Positions 27,888 through 37,512 of a stretch of DNA of 53,019 nucleotides are shown piece after piece (the stretch's first letter is position 1; every line of letters starts with the position of its first letter). Source of the DNA: Kiritimatiellia bacterium (GTDB lineage Bacteria > Verrucomicrobiota > Kiritimatiellia > RFP12 > UBA1067); contig JAFSMR010000043.1 of NCBI GenBank assembly GCA_017447805.1, positions 1-53,019 of the forward strand. Direction: 5' to 3'. Under the pieces are notes generated by a model that saw only the letters and a program-made list of their open reading frames with translations, ran no database searches and had not been told where the DNA came from. Both the position numbers and the translations under genes were made by a program.

Positions 27888-30616
27888 AAACTCAATCAAC
27901 ATTGTTTGGATGGTGCATGTTTGCCGTACTTGTCGCAGGTGCGGCGTTTGGAACTGAGGTTGATGTGTGGCCAGTGAGGGATCGCTTTCACGTAACGAGC
28001 CTGGACGGGACGTGGGATTTCACTCTCACTCGCAACGAGCCGACGAACGAGGTAAATACCGTTCTCAAGGAGTCGGGCAAAATCAAAGTGCCTGGCTGCT
28101 GGGAGACGCAAGGCTTCAAAATGCGGCAATACGGCAACGAGATGGAGGATTTGACAGGCGTCTATACGCGCACGTTCGACTATGAGAAGCGCTGGGACGG
28201 CAAACGCGTGATTCTTCGCTTCGACGGCGTACTATTCGGCTTCAAGGTGAAGGTGAACGGCGTGGAAGTTGGCGGCATGGAGGAAAAAGGCAGCGCCTTC
28301 AACATGTACCAGTTCGATATCACCGAGGCGCTGAATACGGGGAATGACGAGAATGTGCTGGAGGTGGCGGTGCGGACGCGGTCGCACGGCTGGCTTTTCG
28401 ATACGATTGACGACTGGTGTTTCGGCGGAATCTTTCGGAGTGTGGAGATTTTCGCGGTGCCGGAAACGCACGTAAAGGATATCGTCTTTCGGACGGAAGG
28501 GATTAATTTGGCCGCAAAGAGCGCAAAGATTTCGATAGGTGTTGAGGTGGCTGGCGCGTGCCAGGTGCAGGTCTCTCTTCTCGACGATGCGGAAAATCAC
28601 GTCTTCGATGCAATGGGCGAGGTGAAGAACGGCGTAGCTCGTTTTGAAGGCGTTGTGGAGAGCCCTGACCTCTGGACGGCCGAGACGCCCAATCTCTACA
28701 CGCTCTCGGTCCAGCTCGTCGATAAGGATAGCAATGTTCTCCAGCGCGTAACGGAACGTGTCGGAATTCGTACTGTATCGGCGGACGAAAAGCACATATA
28801 CGTAAACGGCAAGCCAATCCTCCTGCGCGGCGTATGCTGGAACGAGGTTGATGGCGCGTTCGGACGTTCCATTACCCCGGGACTCCGCCGCGAGCAGATG
28901 CTCAAGATGAAGAAGGCGAATATCAACTACATCCGCACGGCTCACTATCCGTTCGGCAAGGATTTCTACCGCTTGGCGGACGAACTTGGTTTCTATATCG
29001 TCAACGAAGTGCCGCTCGCACGTCGCGGTCAGGATCTTTTGAAAGACAATTCCGAAGAGCCGGAATGTGTGGCACGTGCAGAGCGCACCGTCAAGCGCGA
29101 CCGCAATCACCCTTCCATCATCATCTGGACTGTCGGCAACGAAAACTATGTTTATCAAAACTCGCTCGTCTCGCTAGAGAAGGTAAAGGAACTCGATCCG
29201 ACGCGCCTGACGGGACTGCCGCAGACGCCGGGAGCCTTCTCGAAATGGATTTACGACCGCGACAACTGGCGCACGGACGTGGTGATGGGACACTACTTCC
29301 GTGAAGACCGCTTCAAAACGGCGGACAAGGCGAAGAAGCCGTTTATCCAGACCGAATACGCCCATTCGTGCGCTGGCGGATTCAGCGACTTCGAGTATGC
29401 GTGGAATCGCGTCCGCAACACTGAGCATTTCGCGGGCGGGAGCATCTGGCTTTGGCAGGACCAGGCAATGCTGACTGATAGCGGCGACATCACGCCTGCG
29501 ATGGTCCGGCAGCGCCCGCTCGCGCCCGGCAATACAAAACTCGCCGACGGCGGCTACCTCGACACGTTCGGCGAATATGGCACGGACGGCATAATCTACG
29601 CAGACGGGACGCCGAAAGAGGCGTACTATCTTGTTCGCAGGATGTATTCGCCGGTGCAGGTGACGCGAAACGAAGACGGCTCGGTTGTGGTCGAAAATGG
29701 CCATGATTTCATCTCATTGCGCGGCTGGTCGCTGGAGGTGAATGGCGAAAGTTATCAGCTTTGTGCAGAGGCTCGCACGACCGAGACCGTGAAAGTCTCG
29801 GCGACGGTTTTCTGCAAAGTTCGCGTCCTCGATCCAAAGGGACATTCCATCGTGGAGACCGCCTTCGGCTCACCCTCATCACTCATCCCCCATCCATCAT
29901 CCCTCTCCCCTCTTTCGCTCAAGGGTGAAGATTTTCTTCTGCGTGTCGGGCGCAAGAAGTCCATGCTTGTCGATTTCGCCAACAAAAAGAAAAAAGACAT
30001 CTGGGGGGTGCCGCACATCCTCAAGCCGGAAATCCTCGGCGAGCGCGATGAGGATGGCGCGAAAGTCTATTCCCTCCGCTGGCGGCGCGGCAACAAGCCG
30101 GACGCAAAGCAATACTTCGACGGCGAAGTGCGCGTAGATGGCGCGCAAATTTCCTACACTCTCACGCCCGGCCCTAACAACAAAGGTTGCATCGTCGAAT
30201 GCGGGCTTGCGTTTGACCTCGGCACGGACAGGACGGCTTTCTCGTGGATAGGCGAAGGCCCTTTCACGGGCGTGCCCGGAAAATCCAAGATGAACGCGCC
30301 CGGAATGTGGCAACTCCACAAAGACGATCTGCGCTTCGACGGCAATCGACGCAATGTGGTCGAGGCGCGCGTGGGCGACATTGTATTGCGCGGCGACAAG
30401 CTAGATGTGGGCGTGGAGAATATGGATGGGCGTATCATCCTCTCGCAGAACGCTTTCGTCGATAACTACGGCAACAAGTTCATCCTCTTCGTCAAGCCAA
30501 ATTACTGGTCGGATTTCACGCTCAAGGGCACCTTCTCTCTTGGACGTGACGAATCGCTGCTTCCTGCACCAAGTATCGCACCGCTCCGTCCTTTCGCAGA
30601 AACATACGGTTGGTGA
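27884..30616 (+). CDS. Secreted GH2 glycoside hydrolase (beta-galactosidase/beta-glucuronidase type)
   Basis: 910 residues from the ATG at 27884, which overlaps the esterase stop. Signal peptide to about residue 24. The GH2 jelly-roll and Ig domains cover about 25-310 (SLDGTWDF, VPGCWETQGF). The TIM barrel holds RTAHYPFGKDFYRLADELG, the acid/base E420 in WTVGNEN and the nucleophile E491 in FIQTEYAHS. The C-terminal 350 residues include a beta domain like that of large beta-galactosidases. Substrate (galactoside, glucuronide or mannoside) cannot be read from the sequence. In-frame repeats: an octamer array (28510-28531, LAAKSAKIS) and a CCATCC-rich array (29873-29921, SSLIPHPSSLSPLSL). It shares the promoter at 26112-26155. 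Confidence 0.88.
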   Translation: MKTQSTLFGWCMFAVLVAGAAFGTEVDVWPVRDRFHVTSLDGTWDFTLTRNEPTNEVNTVLKESGKIKVPGCWETQGFKMRQYGNEMEDLTGVYTRTFDYEKRWDGKRVILRFDGVLFGFKVKVNGVEVGGMEEKGSAFNMYQFDITEALNTGNDENVLEVAVRTRSHGWLFDTIDDWCFGGIFRSVEIFAVPETHVKDIVFRTEGINLAAKSAKISIGVEVAGACQVQVSLLDDAENHVFDAMGEVKNGVARFEGVVESPDLWTAETPNLYTLSVQLVDKDSNVLQRVTERVGIRTVSADEKHIYVNGKPILLRGVCWNEVDGAFGRSITPGLRREQMLKMKKANINYIRTAHYPFGKDFYRLADELGFYIVNEVPLARRGQDLLKDNSEEPECVARAERTVKRDRNHPSIIIWTVGNENYVYQNSLVSLEKVKELDPTRLTGLPQTPGAFSKWIYDRDNWRTDVVMGHYFREDRFKTADKAKKPFIQTEYAHSCAGGFSDFEYAWNRVRNTEHFAGGSIWLWQDQAMLTDSGDITPAMVRQRPLAPGNTKLADGGYLDTFGEYGTDGIIYADGTPKEAYYLVRRMYSPVQVTRNEDGSVVVENGHDFISLRGWSLEVNGESYQLCAEARTTETVKVSATVFCKVRVLDPKGHSIVETAFGSPSSLIPHPSSLSPLSLKGEDFLLRVGRKKSMLVDFANKKKKDIWGVPHILKPEILGERDEDGAKVYSLRWRRGNKPDAKQYFDGEVRVDGAQISYTLTPGPNNKGCIVECGLAFDLGTDRTAFSWIGEGPFTGVPGKSKMNAPGMWQLHKDDLRFDGNRRNVVEARVGDIVLRGDKLDVGVENMDGRIILSQNAFVDNYGNKFILFVKPNYWSDFTLKGTFSLGRDESLLPAPSIAPLRPFAETYGW
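28510..28531 (+). repeat. Octamer repeat inside the GH2 gene
   Basis: GCCGCAAAGAGCGCAAAGA encodes LAAKSAK, the same type as 17316-17344 and 18769-18802. Confidence 0.7.
29873..29921 (+). repeat. Pyrimidine-rich short repeat inside the GH2 gene
   Basis: TCATCAC/TCATCCC/CCATCCAT-type units encode SSLIPHPSSLSPLSL, a linker before the C-terminal domain. Confidence 0.6.
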
Positions 30617-30669
30617 TAACGGATGGTTTCTCTCCCTGTCACAGAATCTGGAGTCATATTCTTTGATCC

Positions 30670-30691
30670 TGTGGGTAGTTTTGTGGGTAGT
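30670..30691 (+). repeat. Right arm-type recombinase sites
   Basis: TGTGGGTAGT at 30670-30679 and 30682-30691, the same decamer, spacing and orientation as 7607-7628 at the other end. Confidence 0.65.
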
Positions 30692-30777
30692 GCCACACTG
30701 CTCCAAAGCGTGTTTTGGTGTATTGCGCGAAAGGAATGTCGCACCCCCATAGTTCGCGATAATCCGCGATAAAACGC

Positions 30778-30800
30778 AAAAAAGCCGCAAATCGCGGCCT
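30778..30800 (-). terminator. Terminator of tRNA-Ala supplied by the island
   Basis: On the minus strand a GCCGC-GATTT-GCGGC stem (30798-30784) is followed by six T residues (30783-30778), starting 11 nt past the CCA end. It replaces the terminator displaced to 7457-7484. Confidence 0.75.
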
Positions 30801-30808
30801 TCTTTGAT

Positions 30809-30884
<76 letters not shown>

Positions 30885-30904
30885 ATGCGGTGAAAACAGC
30901 GGAT

Positions 30905-30933
30905 ATTATAGCAAATTTTTCACTACCGCGCAA
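30905..30933 (-). promoter_or_regulatory. tRNA-Ala promoter
   Basis: Minus strand: TTGCGC (30933-30928), 17 nt, TATAAT (30910-30905), about 20 nt before the tRNA 5' end. Nearly identical to the promoter at 34925-34953. Confidence 0.8.
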
Positions 30934-31048
30934 GGGGGGTATGAATTTTTTTGATTTTTTCCAACATATTCGCAACACCGCTCCAGGAACCTTTATCTTG
31001 ATTGGCTTAGACCTGTCGTCGTAATAGTTAGATGTTATCGTTTTTCCC

Positions 31049-34000
31049 TTATAGCGAAGAGCCGATTTTGAAAAATCTGTTATTGCGCTTATCTTCTTCG
31101 GATATCTTGATATCTTCGCCGATATCATAAGATTTCAAAAGCTCCCACTCCTCATCGAGCTTTTCCTTGCCGTAAAGATGAATACGGCCATTTTGCATCT
31201 CGGGCGAAGTAGCCAAGGTAATATCGCCAGAATCTATATCAAATGTAGAAATTCCGAATTCTATCCCATCTTTTAGCGCTTCTATTCCAAAAACCTTGAG
31301 CGCTACGGCGGAGTCCGCAAATGATAGCGCCTTGCCATTCGCTTCGACTATACCTTTTTCATCATCCTTGATATCATATTTCAAATAGTTTTCGATAATT
31401 GCTGCCTTAATATCTTCACCGACTTCATCTTCAACCTTTGGTGCATCAGCGATAACAGCGCTATACTCATTGGAAGCCGCCTCATAAATCGAATTATCCT
31501 TTTTGTAATCAGCTTCAGTATGTACGCAGTATAGTCTAGCACCGGTCAACGAATACAGCCCGTTCGTTGCGCAGCCAATTGTCACGACATCAGAAGGATA
31601 GCAAGGCTTATCACCCGTCCATTTAATGCTTTTATCGTGTGCGATCCTTTCACCATCTTCATAAAATTCAAGCCCGGCATCATATTTGTATGCCAAGGAC
31701 CAAAGATGAGCATGAGTTAGATCGCGGATATCTGAAGTATTGTTATCTTTCGTTTTCTGTTTGTATTTCTTATCTTTCCCGTTCTCATCATCATAGTAAA
31801 TCGTGAACTTTCCATCTTCAATATACGCATATACGATAAAGCCTCGCTCGGAGCTCTTCGTATAAAACCCGATTAGCGCGCCTTCGGCCTCGGAAGGAAT
31901 ATCCGCATAGACGCTTGCGAAAATCGCGTTCGTGGTTATCCCGGAAAGATTTTCCTCAACCCCCCTTCCATTGAGGACAATCGAGCTTACTCCATTATCT
32001 ACCTTGACCTCTGCTGATTTCGGGAGCTTCCAATGCCAGAAATTCTTGATCCCTACAATATTTGTAGTAAGATTTTTATATGGATTTTCTCCCTCTACTA
32101 CCGCCTTGGAGAAAACTATCGCGCCATCCGATGCCTTTAACGCCATTTCGCCAGAGCTATTGAAACTTGCATTACCGACTATTACTTCATCGCTAAGATA
32201 TTCATCGTACGCCTCGATAAACGCCATTCTATCCTTTACTACAAGAATAATATCATTCATATCACAGACCGTGCCGGAAGGAAAATCGAATTTGACTGCA
32301 CCAGTCAAACTCCAGCCGCTCATATCAACAGCCTCATCATTATCGTTTACAATTACGATTGCCTCATCCCAAACACAAAATGCATAGATATTTTCTTTAA
32401 GCTTTGCAATATCGCTTTGCGCTTCGGGTATTCCAGCGTTATAGCCCGTGCCATACCCGACCTCTTTCGCGGTATTGGTTATAGAATGCGTAATAAATAA
32501 ATGCTCGCGGCGCGGAACAACATAATCGTTCCAAATTTCGTCAATAGCCTTAGTGATGTTCTCGGGTCTTTTGTCGCTCGGCCACACATCGATTACGCTA
32601 TCCGTATTGTCGTTAGGCCACTTCTTATCATCGAGCTCGGCATCTTTGCTCATCAAATTCGCCATTTCGCGAATCTTCACCATAAACGGAACATCACTTT
32701 CGGCGACTCCAGGCTCTTTCAATTCCTGATCCATAAGTGTTCTCAAGCGCCGCAGATAAAGACGACGGAATTTAGAGGATTGCAATACCGCCTCAAACGC
32801 TCGATTACCCTCTCTTATTGTATTCTTCATGCTTTCGTCTTCCCAACACCTTACCTTATTCGAGCCATAAAAAGGATGACTTTTAAACCAATCGTAATTC
32901 GCGATAAGCCCCCTTCGCCCTATATTGCCATCGAGATAATACTGCCCGAAGCTGAGGTTGAAGTCATATCCTAGCGGCATCCATGTTCCCGTGCCACGTG
33001 CGCCTTCTATCATCATCGGCTTATCGTAAAAAATACATATATTCGCCCAAACATCATCCATTTCTTGCGTAATGCGTGCAGAAGCCAAATAGTTAAGCCA
33101 CGCAGGAAGATTAAAATTTTCGACTACGAATTTTGTAAGTTTGGCATTATCTTCATTTACGCCATCTGCCCCGTAGGCCTTCAGCTTCGCCCTGAGTTCC
33201 GATTCAAGAACGCTTATATCTGATTCATTCCCGTCATCCGGCGTTTTCTTTTCTATACTCCCTGCCGTCGTCCCAGAATCACTTTTAAGCGTGCCGACAT
33301 TTTTGTAGCCGTAGCCGAATTTATCTAATTTATAGACATCTTCGATTAGCTCATCAGTAAAGCGCTCGGAATTGAATGCGAGCTGATAGAATTCGCCGTT
33401 CAAATTGCATCTTACCGGAAAATCGAACGGGGCATTATTGCCCATTTTATTCCATAACCAAAACGCAATCATCTGACGCATCTTGCTTGGGTCGGCGAAT
33501 TCACTTATGAGCGAGGTCTTGCGAATTTCTTTTATCTCCTTGCCGCTAACGCAATCTTTCATCGTAAGCGGGTGAGATTTCGCGAATCTAAGGCCGTGAC
33601 CTTTCTTCGAAAACTTGGCGGAGGTGTTGCCTCTAAGATCTATCCTTACATGGTCGTAGTAGTTAGAGGTTGAAGAATCGTAGATCGCTATTCTCGCATA
33701 GTTGGGGACTAAGCTCAAATCTTGTTTATCCTTATCTACATCCATTTGCGTTAGGTCGTTGCCTGTTGCGAACATGTGCCATGTCGCCAGTTCCTCGCTC
33801 ATCTGGTCTTCGCTCGGCTCGACAATCGTGCCATACCACTCATAGCCGTCATCTTTATTGTTGAAGCTAGGGCTAGTCCATTCGACGCCTTCATTATCTA
33901 TAATCAAAACTTTCCACTGAATCAAATGGCCGCTCTCCGGCAAATAATCGGCGCTCAATTCCGTCGTATATTCATCCCCCCAATTTTCATCGGTCGATTT

Positions 34001-34915
34001 GCTTGCGATATCCACGACATTTGTCATGAGCGTCGAATTATCGAGGTCTTTCCGATAGACGATTTTTATCGATTGTATTTTATCGCTCTGGCGCGGGGTA
34101 AAATCGCCATTCGGATTCATAACGGCATTGACGCTCAACTCAATTTCGTAATCTTCGCCTAATTTTGCCGGCGCAGTAGGTTTATCAAATTCGCTCGCTA
34201 TTTTTGAGGCCTTTTTCTTTTTGTTTTCATAAAGCGGCCCTACATTCGGTCCAAGCCTCACGAGACTGGATGTATCTGTGTTTTCCTCGCCTAATGTCGG
34301 CGTAGGACAAAGCCAGCGTCTTGTTCCTTCATCGTCCTTCGCTTTGCCTACTATAATAGAATAACCTTCAGGTATATCGCTCGGGATAACTACAGTATCT
34401 ACAACTTCTTCGATTTCCCCATTGGGCGCATAGTAAAGTCTGACAAAGGGAAATTTCTTCGGGTTTACCTTATCGCCCCAAACAAGAATATTATGAAGCT
34501 CATCCCCGTACAAAACAGGTGTACCATCGAATGAACCATTCTCAAAGGCGGCCTCGTCCTTATTGCCTTTTGCATTATCATATCTATCGGAAGTATAGAA
34601 TACAAAACGCTCTCCCGCACCGATTTTACAAGAAGGGAAATTCCCGAATCCTTCTATATCGGTCTTTTTGCCGCGTTTTACGCTTATGAAGCGGTAGTCG
34701 GCCAAATCGACCTCTTCATCCGAAATATTTTCCAGCTCTACCCAGCCGGAGTTCAGTCCATTGACATCCATGCCGCAACGCCCGTTTAGATTCTTTTCAA
34801 GATCATCCGAAGGTTTTGGCATGATTTCGCTGATTCTCAATTTAGCATTGCCCGCGATTGCGCCAAAGGCAAACGACCACGCGACAAGCGCGCACAAAAA
34901 ACTATTAACTCTCAT
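31049..34915 (-). CDS. Very large secreted CotH-kinase / lamin-tail domain protein
   Basis: 1288 residues with a signal peptide (about 1-22). Domains in order: a lamin-tail domain (LRISEIMPKP, GWVELENISDEEVDLADYRF; about 25-215), an Ig-like region, a CotH-type kinase domain (about 400-770; VRIDLRGNTSAKFSKKGHGL, FWLWNKMG, WMPLGYDFNLSFG), a second lamin-tail domain (about 850-950; MSGWSLTGAVKFDFPSG), a LamG/concanavalin-like domain (about 980-1160) and a C-terminal segment that may be a sorting domain (NRFFKI). Related CotH proteins phosphorylate surface proteins. The start has no ribosome site and lies 9 nt after a -10, so the message is probably almost leaderless. It is the first chromosomal gene right of the tRNA. 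Confidence 0.82.
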   Translation of the reverse strand: MRVNSFLCALVAWSFAFGAIAGNAKLRISEIMPKPSDDLEKNLNGRCGMDVNGLNSGWVELENISDEEVDLADYRFISVKRGKKTDIEGFGNFPSCKIGAGERFVFYTSDRYDNAKGNKDEAAFENGSFDGTPVLYGDELHNILVWGDKVNPKKFPFVRLYYAPNGEIEEVVDTVVIPSDIPEGYSIIVGKAKDDEGTRRWLCPTPTLGEENTDTSSLVRLGPNVGPLYENKKKKASKIASEFDKPTAPAKLGEDYEIELSVNAVMNPNGDFTPRQSDKIQSIKIVYRKDLDNSTLMTNVVDIASKSTDENWGDEYTTELSADYLPESGHLIQWKVLIIDNEGVEWTSPSFNNKDDGYEWYGTIVEPSEDQMSEELATWHMFATGNDLTQMDVDKDKQDLSLVPNYARIAIYDSSTSNYYDHVRIDLRGNTSAKFSKKGHGLRFAKSHPLTMKDCVSGKEIKEIRKTSLISEFADPSKMRQMIAFWLWNKMGNNAPFDFPVRCNLNGEFYQLAFNSERFTDELIEDVYKLDKFGYGYKNVGTLKSDSGTTAGSIEKKTPDDGNESDISVLESELRAKLKAYGADGVNEDNAKLTKFVVENFNLPAWLNYLASARITQEMDDVWANICIFYDKPMMIEGARGTGTWMPLGYDFNLSFGQYYLDGNIGRRGLIANYDWFKSHPFYGSNKVRCWEDESMKNTIREGNRAFEAVLQSSKFRRLYLRRLRTLMDQELKEPGVAESDVPFMVKIREMANLMSKDAELDDKKWPNDNTDSVIDVWPSDKRPENITKAIDEIWNDYVVPRREHLFITHSITNTAKEVGYGTGYNAGIPEAQSDIAKLKENIYAFCVWDEAIVIVNDNDEAVDMSGWSLTGAVKFDFPSGTVCDMNDIILVVKDRMAFIEAYDEYLSDEVIVGNASFNSSGEMALKASDGAIVFSKAVVEGENPYKNLTTNIVGIKNFWHWKLPKSAEVKVDNGVSSIVLNGRGVEENLSGITTNAIFASVYADIPSEAEGALIGFYTKSSERGFIVYAYIEDGKFTIYYDDENGKDKKYKQKTKDNNTSDIRDLTHAHLWSLAYKYDAGLEFYEDGERIAHDKSIKWTGDKPCYPSDVVTIGCATNGLYSLTGARLYCVHTEADYKKDNSIYEAASNEYSAVIADAPKVEDEVGEDIKAAIIENYLKYDIKDDEKGIVEANGKALSFADSAVALKVFGIEALKDGIEFGISTFDIDSGDITLATSPEMQNGRIHLYGKEKLDEEWELLKSYDIGEDIKISEEDKRNNRFFKIGSSL

Positions 34916-34924
34916 TGGTCGGGT

Positions 34925-34953
34925 ATTATAGCAAATTTTCTTCTCCCGCGCAA
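34925..34953 (-). promoter_or_regulatory. Promoter of the CotH gene (near-leaderless)
   Basis: Minus strand: TTGCGC (34953-34948), 17 nt, TATAAT (34930-34925), 9 nt, ATG at 34915. Confidence 0.8.
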
Positions 34954-35098
34954 GCGCCGGTCGGATGGGCGAATGGGCGGATGGGCGGATGGTAGAGCAC
35001 TCGCTCCTTAGGCCGCCGTTCCTAGAATTTCTAGAATATCTAGGTTTTCTAGAAACGACTATCCGCCGATCCGACCATCTGACCGGCGCGCCAAAGGC
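34953..35098. repeat. Inverted-repeat unit enclosing GGGCGGAT and TCTAGAAT arrays
   Basis: The outer arms (about 34955-34970 with CGCCGGTCGGATGG, and 35077-35095 with CCATCTGACCGGCG) are imperfectly complementary. Between them lie three units of GGGCGRAT and four CTAG-containing units spaced 8-9 nt (35030-35064). It fills the gap between sdaA and the CotH gene. Confidence 0.6.
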
Positions 35099-35106
35099 GT
35101 CCTAAA

Positions 35107-36288
35107 CTATCTCCTCACCGTCGTCGCTAGTCCGCCGCCGGAGGTTTCACGATATAGCGATGGAAGGTCGTGGCCTGTCTTGAGCATAGTGGCGACGACT
35201 TCATCGAACGAAACCCGATGTCGCCCATCGGAAAGAATAGCCATCTCAGCTGCGACAAGCGCACGAGTCGCGGCGATTGCATTTCGTTCGATACAAGGAA
35301 TTTGCACCAATCCCATTACCGGGTCGCAAGTAAGCCCGAGAAAATGCTCTAGGCCGATTTCTGCCGCCGTCTCGCATTGCGGCGCCGTGCCGCCGTAAAG
35401 ATATGTAGCGGCCGCGGCCGCCATCGCGCAAGCGACGCCTATTTCGCCTTGGCACCCGACTTCCGCGCCGGATATCGACCCGTTTTCCTTCACAACATTT
35501 CCTACGAGGCCGGCGATTTCAAGCGCATGAACGAGTTCGAGCTTATCGCAATCAAGCGTCTCTTTCAAATATCTCAAAACTGCCGGCAAAACTCCCGCCG
35601 AACCGCAAGTAGGCGCGGTAGATACGATTCCAAGCGATGCGTTTTCTTCGCTTACCGCCGTCGCGTAAGCGCTAACAAGTCCCGTTCGGCGAAATTCAGG
35701 CTGCAGGAAACGCGCCTTTTGGTAAATCGACCTCGCGCGTCTTTGCAATCTCAAGCCCCCCGGCAAAACGCCATCATGCTTCAAGCCTGCCGTAATCGCA
35801 GCATCCATTACATCTAGGACCTTTTCCATATATTTGGAAATATCGCTCCCCTCGGCTTCTTCGACTAGCTGCCACATCGGTTGAGCCGTGTTTTCGCACC
35901 TAGCGAGAATTTCGACCATCGTCTTGTATGGATAGATATTTTCTTCGAATACCTTGCCACTCTTTTCCCTAAGCGCCCCGCCGCCGACGGAAAGAACAAT
36001 CCATTCATCCTCGCCATCAGCGAGAAATTTCATCGCGTTGGGATGTTCTTTCAGCTCTTGCTCTGCGCACCAGATGATAGTCGTTCTGTCTTCGCCGAGA
36101 ATCTGCGAAATGGCCTTGTCGGTGAAATGTCCTTTCCCCGTCGCGGCGAGCGAACCATATAGCGTAACTTCGAATTTCTTCGCCTCGCTATGGCGCTTGA
36201 GATATATTTCGGCCGCCTTCGCCGGGCCCATCGTATGGCTGGAGGATGGCCCATAGCCGATCCTAAAGATTTCGCGTATGGATTTCAT
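35107..36288 (-). CDS. sdaA: L-serine ammonia-lyase (serine dehydratase)
   Basis: 393 residues of the one-chain iron-sulfur L-serine dehydratase type, which converts L-serine to pyruvate and ammonia in the cytoplasm. The N-terminal beta domain starts [14 protein letters not shown]. The C-terminal alpha domain has the cysteines that hold the 4Fe-4S cluster ([28 protein letters not shown]), with [13 protein letters not shown]. Its start overlaps the stop of the upstream methyltransferase gene (ATGA), so both come from the promoter at 37513-37541. Length and motif order are normal. Confidence 0.92.
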   Translation of the reverse strand: MKSIREIFRIGYGPSSSHTMGPAKAAEIYLKRHSEAKKFEVTLYGSLAATGKGHFTDKAISQILGEDRTTIIWCAEQELKEHPNAMKFLADGEDEWIVLSVGGGALREKSGKVFEENIYPYKTMVEILARCENTAQPMWQLVEEAEGSDISKYMEKVLDVMDAAITAGLKHDGVLPGGLRLQRRARSIYQKARFLQPEFRRTGLVSAYATAVSEENASLGIVSTAPTCGSAGVLPAVLRYLKETLDCDKLELVHALEIAGLVGNVVKENGSISGAEVGCQGEIGVACAMAAAAATYLYGGTAPQCETAAEIGLEHFLGLTCDPVMGLVQIPCIERNAIAATRALVAAEMAILSDGRHRVSFDEVVATMLKTGHDLPSLYRETSGGGLATTVRR

Positions 36289-37487
36289 GATTGTTTCTCT
36301 CTCTTTTTAAGCGTTACCATTGTCTCGAATCTCGCCGTGCGCGGGAACATATCAAACCATTTTACCGTTTCGATTTGGTAGCCCGCCTCGAGCTGCACGA
36401 GGTCTCTCGTCAATGTCGCCGGGTCGCAACTTACATAGATTATTCTCTTCGCGCGGCTCTTCGATAGATATTTGGCGACGCCCTTCTCGAGTCCCCCTCT
36501 CGGAGGATCTAGAATAATCGTTGTCGTCGGATAGATTCTTAGTTTATGAAGATTGCGCCCGACTTCCTGTGCGAAGAATCGCGCACCGGATGCACCTTGC
36601 GCGGCAGCATTCTTCTTCGCGAATTCTACCGCCCTTCTGCCCGATTCGATTCCCGTTACCCGCTCTGCGCCAGTCGAAAGCCCCAAGACGCCAACCCCGC
36701 AATATAAATCGAGGATATCCGGCGATGTCGTCGCATTTTGTCTATAGGCGCGAGCAACTTCTTTAGCGAGTTCCTCGCCTACCTCGCTATTGACCTGCCA
36801 AAAACCATCCGCGGGAACTTCGAATATCTTGCCGCACGAAGATTCTTTCATTATAATCCCATCCTTCGGCGCCGCACCAAGCCACCACTTTACGCCGCTT
36901 ATCTTACTATAGCGGATAGTGACATTCTCCTTCCCCTCTACCGCTTTTCTTACGGAACTCGAACCTTGCGTGAGAAGTGAAAATACATGCCGCCGAATCT
37001 CGCCCAATTTCGCATTGATTTCCGGCACGGCTAGAGGATCTTCAAGAATATCCTGTATCGTATTCTCCGGCTCTTTCTTATAGCCCAATAGGAGCTTGCC
37101 GCGTTCTATCGCGAAATGGTAGACTACTTTGTTGCGATAATTCGAATATTTCGATGGAATGAATTTGTCGATTTGAAATTGCCTCCTGAATGCTCTTGTC
37201 AGCGCCTCTTCGAGTTGGCTCGTTTTCGCCGCGATTTCCCCTTCCCTCGATAGATTCGCGTATACCATCCCTGGAATCGGCATCTCCCCTTCGCCTATCC
37301 TTTCCGGACTCCTCTCCACGACTTCGACCAGCCTCGCGCGAACAAAATGGCGCTTTTCTTCAATGATTTCCGCCTTAACCTGCTCGCCGGCGAACGCACC
37401 GACGACAAACACTACCCGGCCATCCCCAAGCCGTCCAAGACCATCCGCGCCATATACATTCTTGGCTATATATACCGTAGAAACCAT
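36285..37487 (-). CDS. TRAM-domain RNA 5-methyluridine methyltransferase (RlmD/TrmA family)
   Basis: 400 residues. An N-terminal TRAM domain (about 1-60) is followed by the central RNA-binding part and a SAM methyltransferase domain with DLYCGVGVLGLS, ILDPPRGG and the catalytic YVSCDPATLTRD. It methylates uridine in rRNA or tRNA. The four cysteines that bind an iron-sulfur cluster in RlmC/RlmD are not present after the TRAM domain (GMVYANLSREG there), so the exact target cannot be named. The start has GAGGAA upstream and a consensus promoter 25 nt before. sdaA overlaps its end. Confidence 0.85.
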   Translation of the reverse strand: MVSTVYIAKNVYGADGLGRLGDGRVVFVVGAFAGEQVKAEIIEEKRHFVRARLVEVVERSPERIGEGEMPIPGMVYANLSREGEIAAKTSQLEEALTRAFRRQFQIDKFIPSKYSNYRNKVVYHFAIERGKLLLGYKKEPENTIQDILEDPLAVPEINAKLGEIRRHVFSLLTQGSSSVRKAVEGKENVTIRYSKISGVKWWLGAAPKDGIIMKESSCGKIFEVPADGFWQVNSEVGEELAKEVARAYRQNATTSPDILDLYCGVGVLGLSTGAERVTGIESGRRAVEFAKKNAAAQGASGARFFAQEVGRNLHKLRIYPTTTIILDPPRGGLEKGVAKYLSKSRAKRIIYVSCDPATLTRDLVQLEAGYQIETVKWFDMFPRTARFETMVTLKKREKQS

Positions 37488-37512
37488 ATTGCCTCATTCC
37501 TCTTTGACTGAA

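Noticed and set aside
28232..29158. A 308-codon minus-strand frame opposite the GH2 gene
   Set aside because: Shadow of a clearly identified GH2 enzyme.
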